From CALAZP01 sp964410725 (GTDB taxonomy: Bacteria; Bacteroidota; Bacteroidia; Chitinophagales; Saprospiraceae): DNA of 64,000 nucleotides. The DNA lies in assembly GCA_964410725.1 (NCBI GenBank), contig CAYPID010000001.1:253373-317372 (forward strand), given 5' to 3'. The translations under genes were made by a program, and so were the position numbers. The notes beneath the pieces were generated by a model that was given only the letters and a program-made list of their open reading frames with translations, had not been told where the DNA came from and searched no databases. Shown here piece after piece: positions 63,204-64,000 of the stretch (position 1 is its first letter; every line of letters begins with the position of its first letter).

Positions 63204-64000
63204 CTACTCCGTGACTATCATTCTTTTCCATTGGATTTGATTCTCGAATTCAATACTATAAAAGTAAACCCCTGATCCCGGCAAATCTGATTGGTCTACT
63301 TTAATCTTGTTCCACCCAGCTTGTAAATTAATATTGGAAAATAGAATGGTCCTACCGTTTAAATCAGTTATTCTGAAATTAACAAAAGTTGATTGCGGAA
63401 TTTTAAATCTAATTAGAGTCTCATCTTTAAATGGATTAGGAATATTCTGATCAACTACAAAATCTAAAAATTTGGTTTCGGCAGAATTAAAGGTCATTCC
63501 TAACTTAAGTAAATCACCATTTAAGTCATAGGCCTCTAAATCAATCTTTTCGTCAGACAAACTAATCACATCACTCAGCCAAGCAGACTTTTCTATTTGA
63601 ATATTTATAGTAAACAGCAATTGCTTCCCTCCTTTTTCGGAATTCGCTACATAAGAAATTCCTAATAATTTATCATCACCTAGAATTTTTGTCATTTCAT
63701 TTTTGCCAATAATTCCTTGACTAAAATTTAAAATAGAACCCTCTATCACTTGTATTCCTCCCTGAAGTCCAGCTAAATGATCCAGATTGGCATATACTGC
63801 AACATCATGCACAACCCCCGATTCTAACCACTTTTCATCTAGCTCAAGCAAAAAGATTTCATTACTTCTTGGCTGTACATCAATCAACGCAGAGTTGTTC
63901 ACATCACCTACCTTGATCGCTACAAAGTCTCCATTAGCCCTTCCATTGAAGTCATTGATGTTCAATACCTCTGGGAATGCAGCAGCCCATGGGTTACTCG
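63204..64000 (-). CDS. C-terminal part of a secreted T9SS protein with Por secretion tail (truncated by window edge)
   Basis: The frame is open to the window edge (reading NPWAAAFPEVLNINDFNG before the first possible start), so the beginning lies outside. Visible are a GDVNNSA dockerin-like stretch, a cohesin-like beta segment (VAVYANLDHLAGLQGGIQVI) and, in the last 75 or so residues, a type A secretion tail: NIPNPFKDETLIRFKIPQ, FRITDLNGR, and LPGSGVYFYSIEF, ending WKRMIVTE. This directs secretion by the type IX system and surface attachment. The cargo domain is not visible. It lies 54 bp upstream of gmd on the same strand. Confidence 0.85.
   Translation of the reverse strand, partial: SNPWAAAFPEVLNINDFNGRANGDFVAIKVGDVNNSALIDVQPRSNEIFLLELDEKWLESGVVHDVAVYANLDHLAGLQGGIQVIEGSILNFSQGIIGKNEMTKILGDDKLLGISYVANSEKGGKQLLFTINIQIEKSAWLSDVISLSDEKIDLEAYDLNGDLLKLGMTFNSAETKFLDFVVDQNIPNPFKDETLIRFKIPQSTFVNFRITDLNGRTILFSNINLQAGWNKIKVDQSDLPGSGVYFYSIEFENQIQWKRMIVTE

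Overview
The window looks like chromosomal DNA of an AT-rich, gliding-type Bacteroidota, most plausibly a Saprospiria/Lewinella-like marine or freshwater bacterium. The signs are: type IX secretion features (a CHU_C gliding-motility C-terminal domain, a Por secretion tail, PorP/SprF and PorG-like barrels), several PD40/OmpA anchors, an archaeal/eukaryotic-type ProRS, DUF6913 next to dapA, and promoters of the Bacteroidota form TTTG-N~21-TAnnTTTG. The genus is inference. No rRNA, tRNA, CRISPR array, insertion sequence or phage gene was seen. No intergenic gap exceeds about 210 bp.

Layout. 1-8.0 kb: 3' end of accA, DUF6913, dapA, a FadL-like porin with a tyrosine/arginine-rich secreted partner, proS, and a ComM/YifB ATPase. 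8.0-19 kb: a GHMP (mevalonate-type) kinase, rpsA with a clear terminator, an acyl-CoA ligase, a PD40-OmpA lipid-free anchor translationally coupled to a PaaE-like reductase, a LysE exporter, a DUF6089/PorG-like barrel and a tetrapyrrole-type methylase. 19-24.5 kb: scpA converging on a DUF5682 / MoxR / truncated-DUF5691 / glycosyltransferase operon. 24.5-31.7 kb: atpD-atpC, a proline peptidase, a VWA-TPR protein, YkvA, a polysaccharide deacetylase and gltX. 31.7-44.3 kb: a cell-surface locus with a 2114-residue adhesin-like CHU_C protein, its PorP/SprF partner, a PD40-OmpA protein, then a promoter-led pair of TPR and TPR-PD40-OmpA genes. 44.3-50.4 kb: the Bacteroidota MoxR-DUF58-DUF4350-SpoIIM/DUF4129 module divergent from RDD. 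50.4-57.9 kb: rlmD, a small protein, a YbhN-like flippase-type protein, a YehP-like VWA protein, a small Cys protein and a Dna2-like nuclease-helicase in one run. 57.9-64 kb: rfbA, an orphan receiver, a nicotinamide-riboside-kinase-like enzyme divergent from pnuC, xth, fcl-gmd for GDP-fucose, and the C-terminus of a secreted T9SS protein.

The most interesting signal is a MoxR / DUF5682 / DUF5691 / VWA system resembling E. coli yehLMP. It is split here into two loci about 30 kb apart: DUF5691 is reduced to its N-terminus, and the VWA gene sits in the same run as a nuclease-helicase. Other points worth a second look are an RDD gene with no canonical start codon, a SpoIIM-membrane-DUF4129 fusion, promoter boxes only 4 nt upstream of the scpA and gmd start codons (leaderless candidates), and a PnuC-NRK pair. 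All calls rest on reading motifs and layout by eye; no searches were run.
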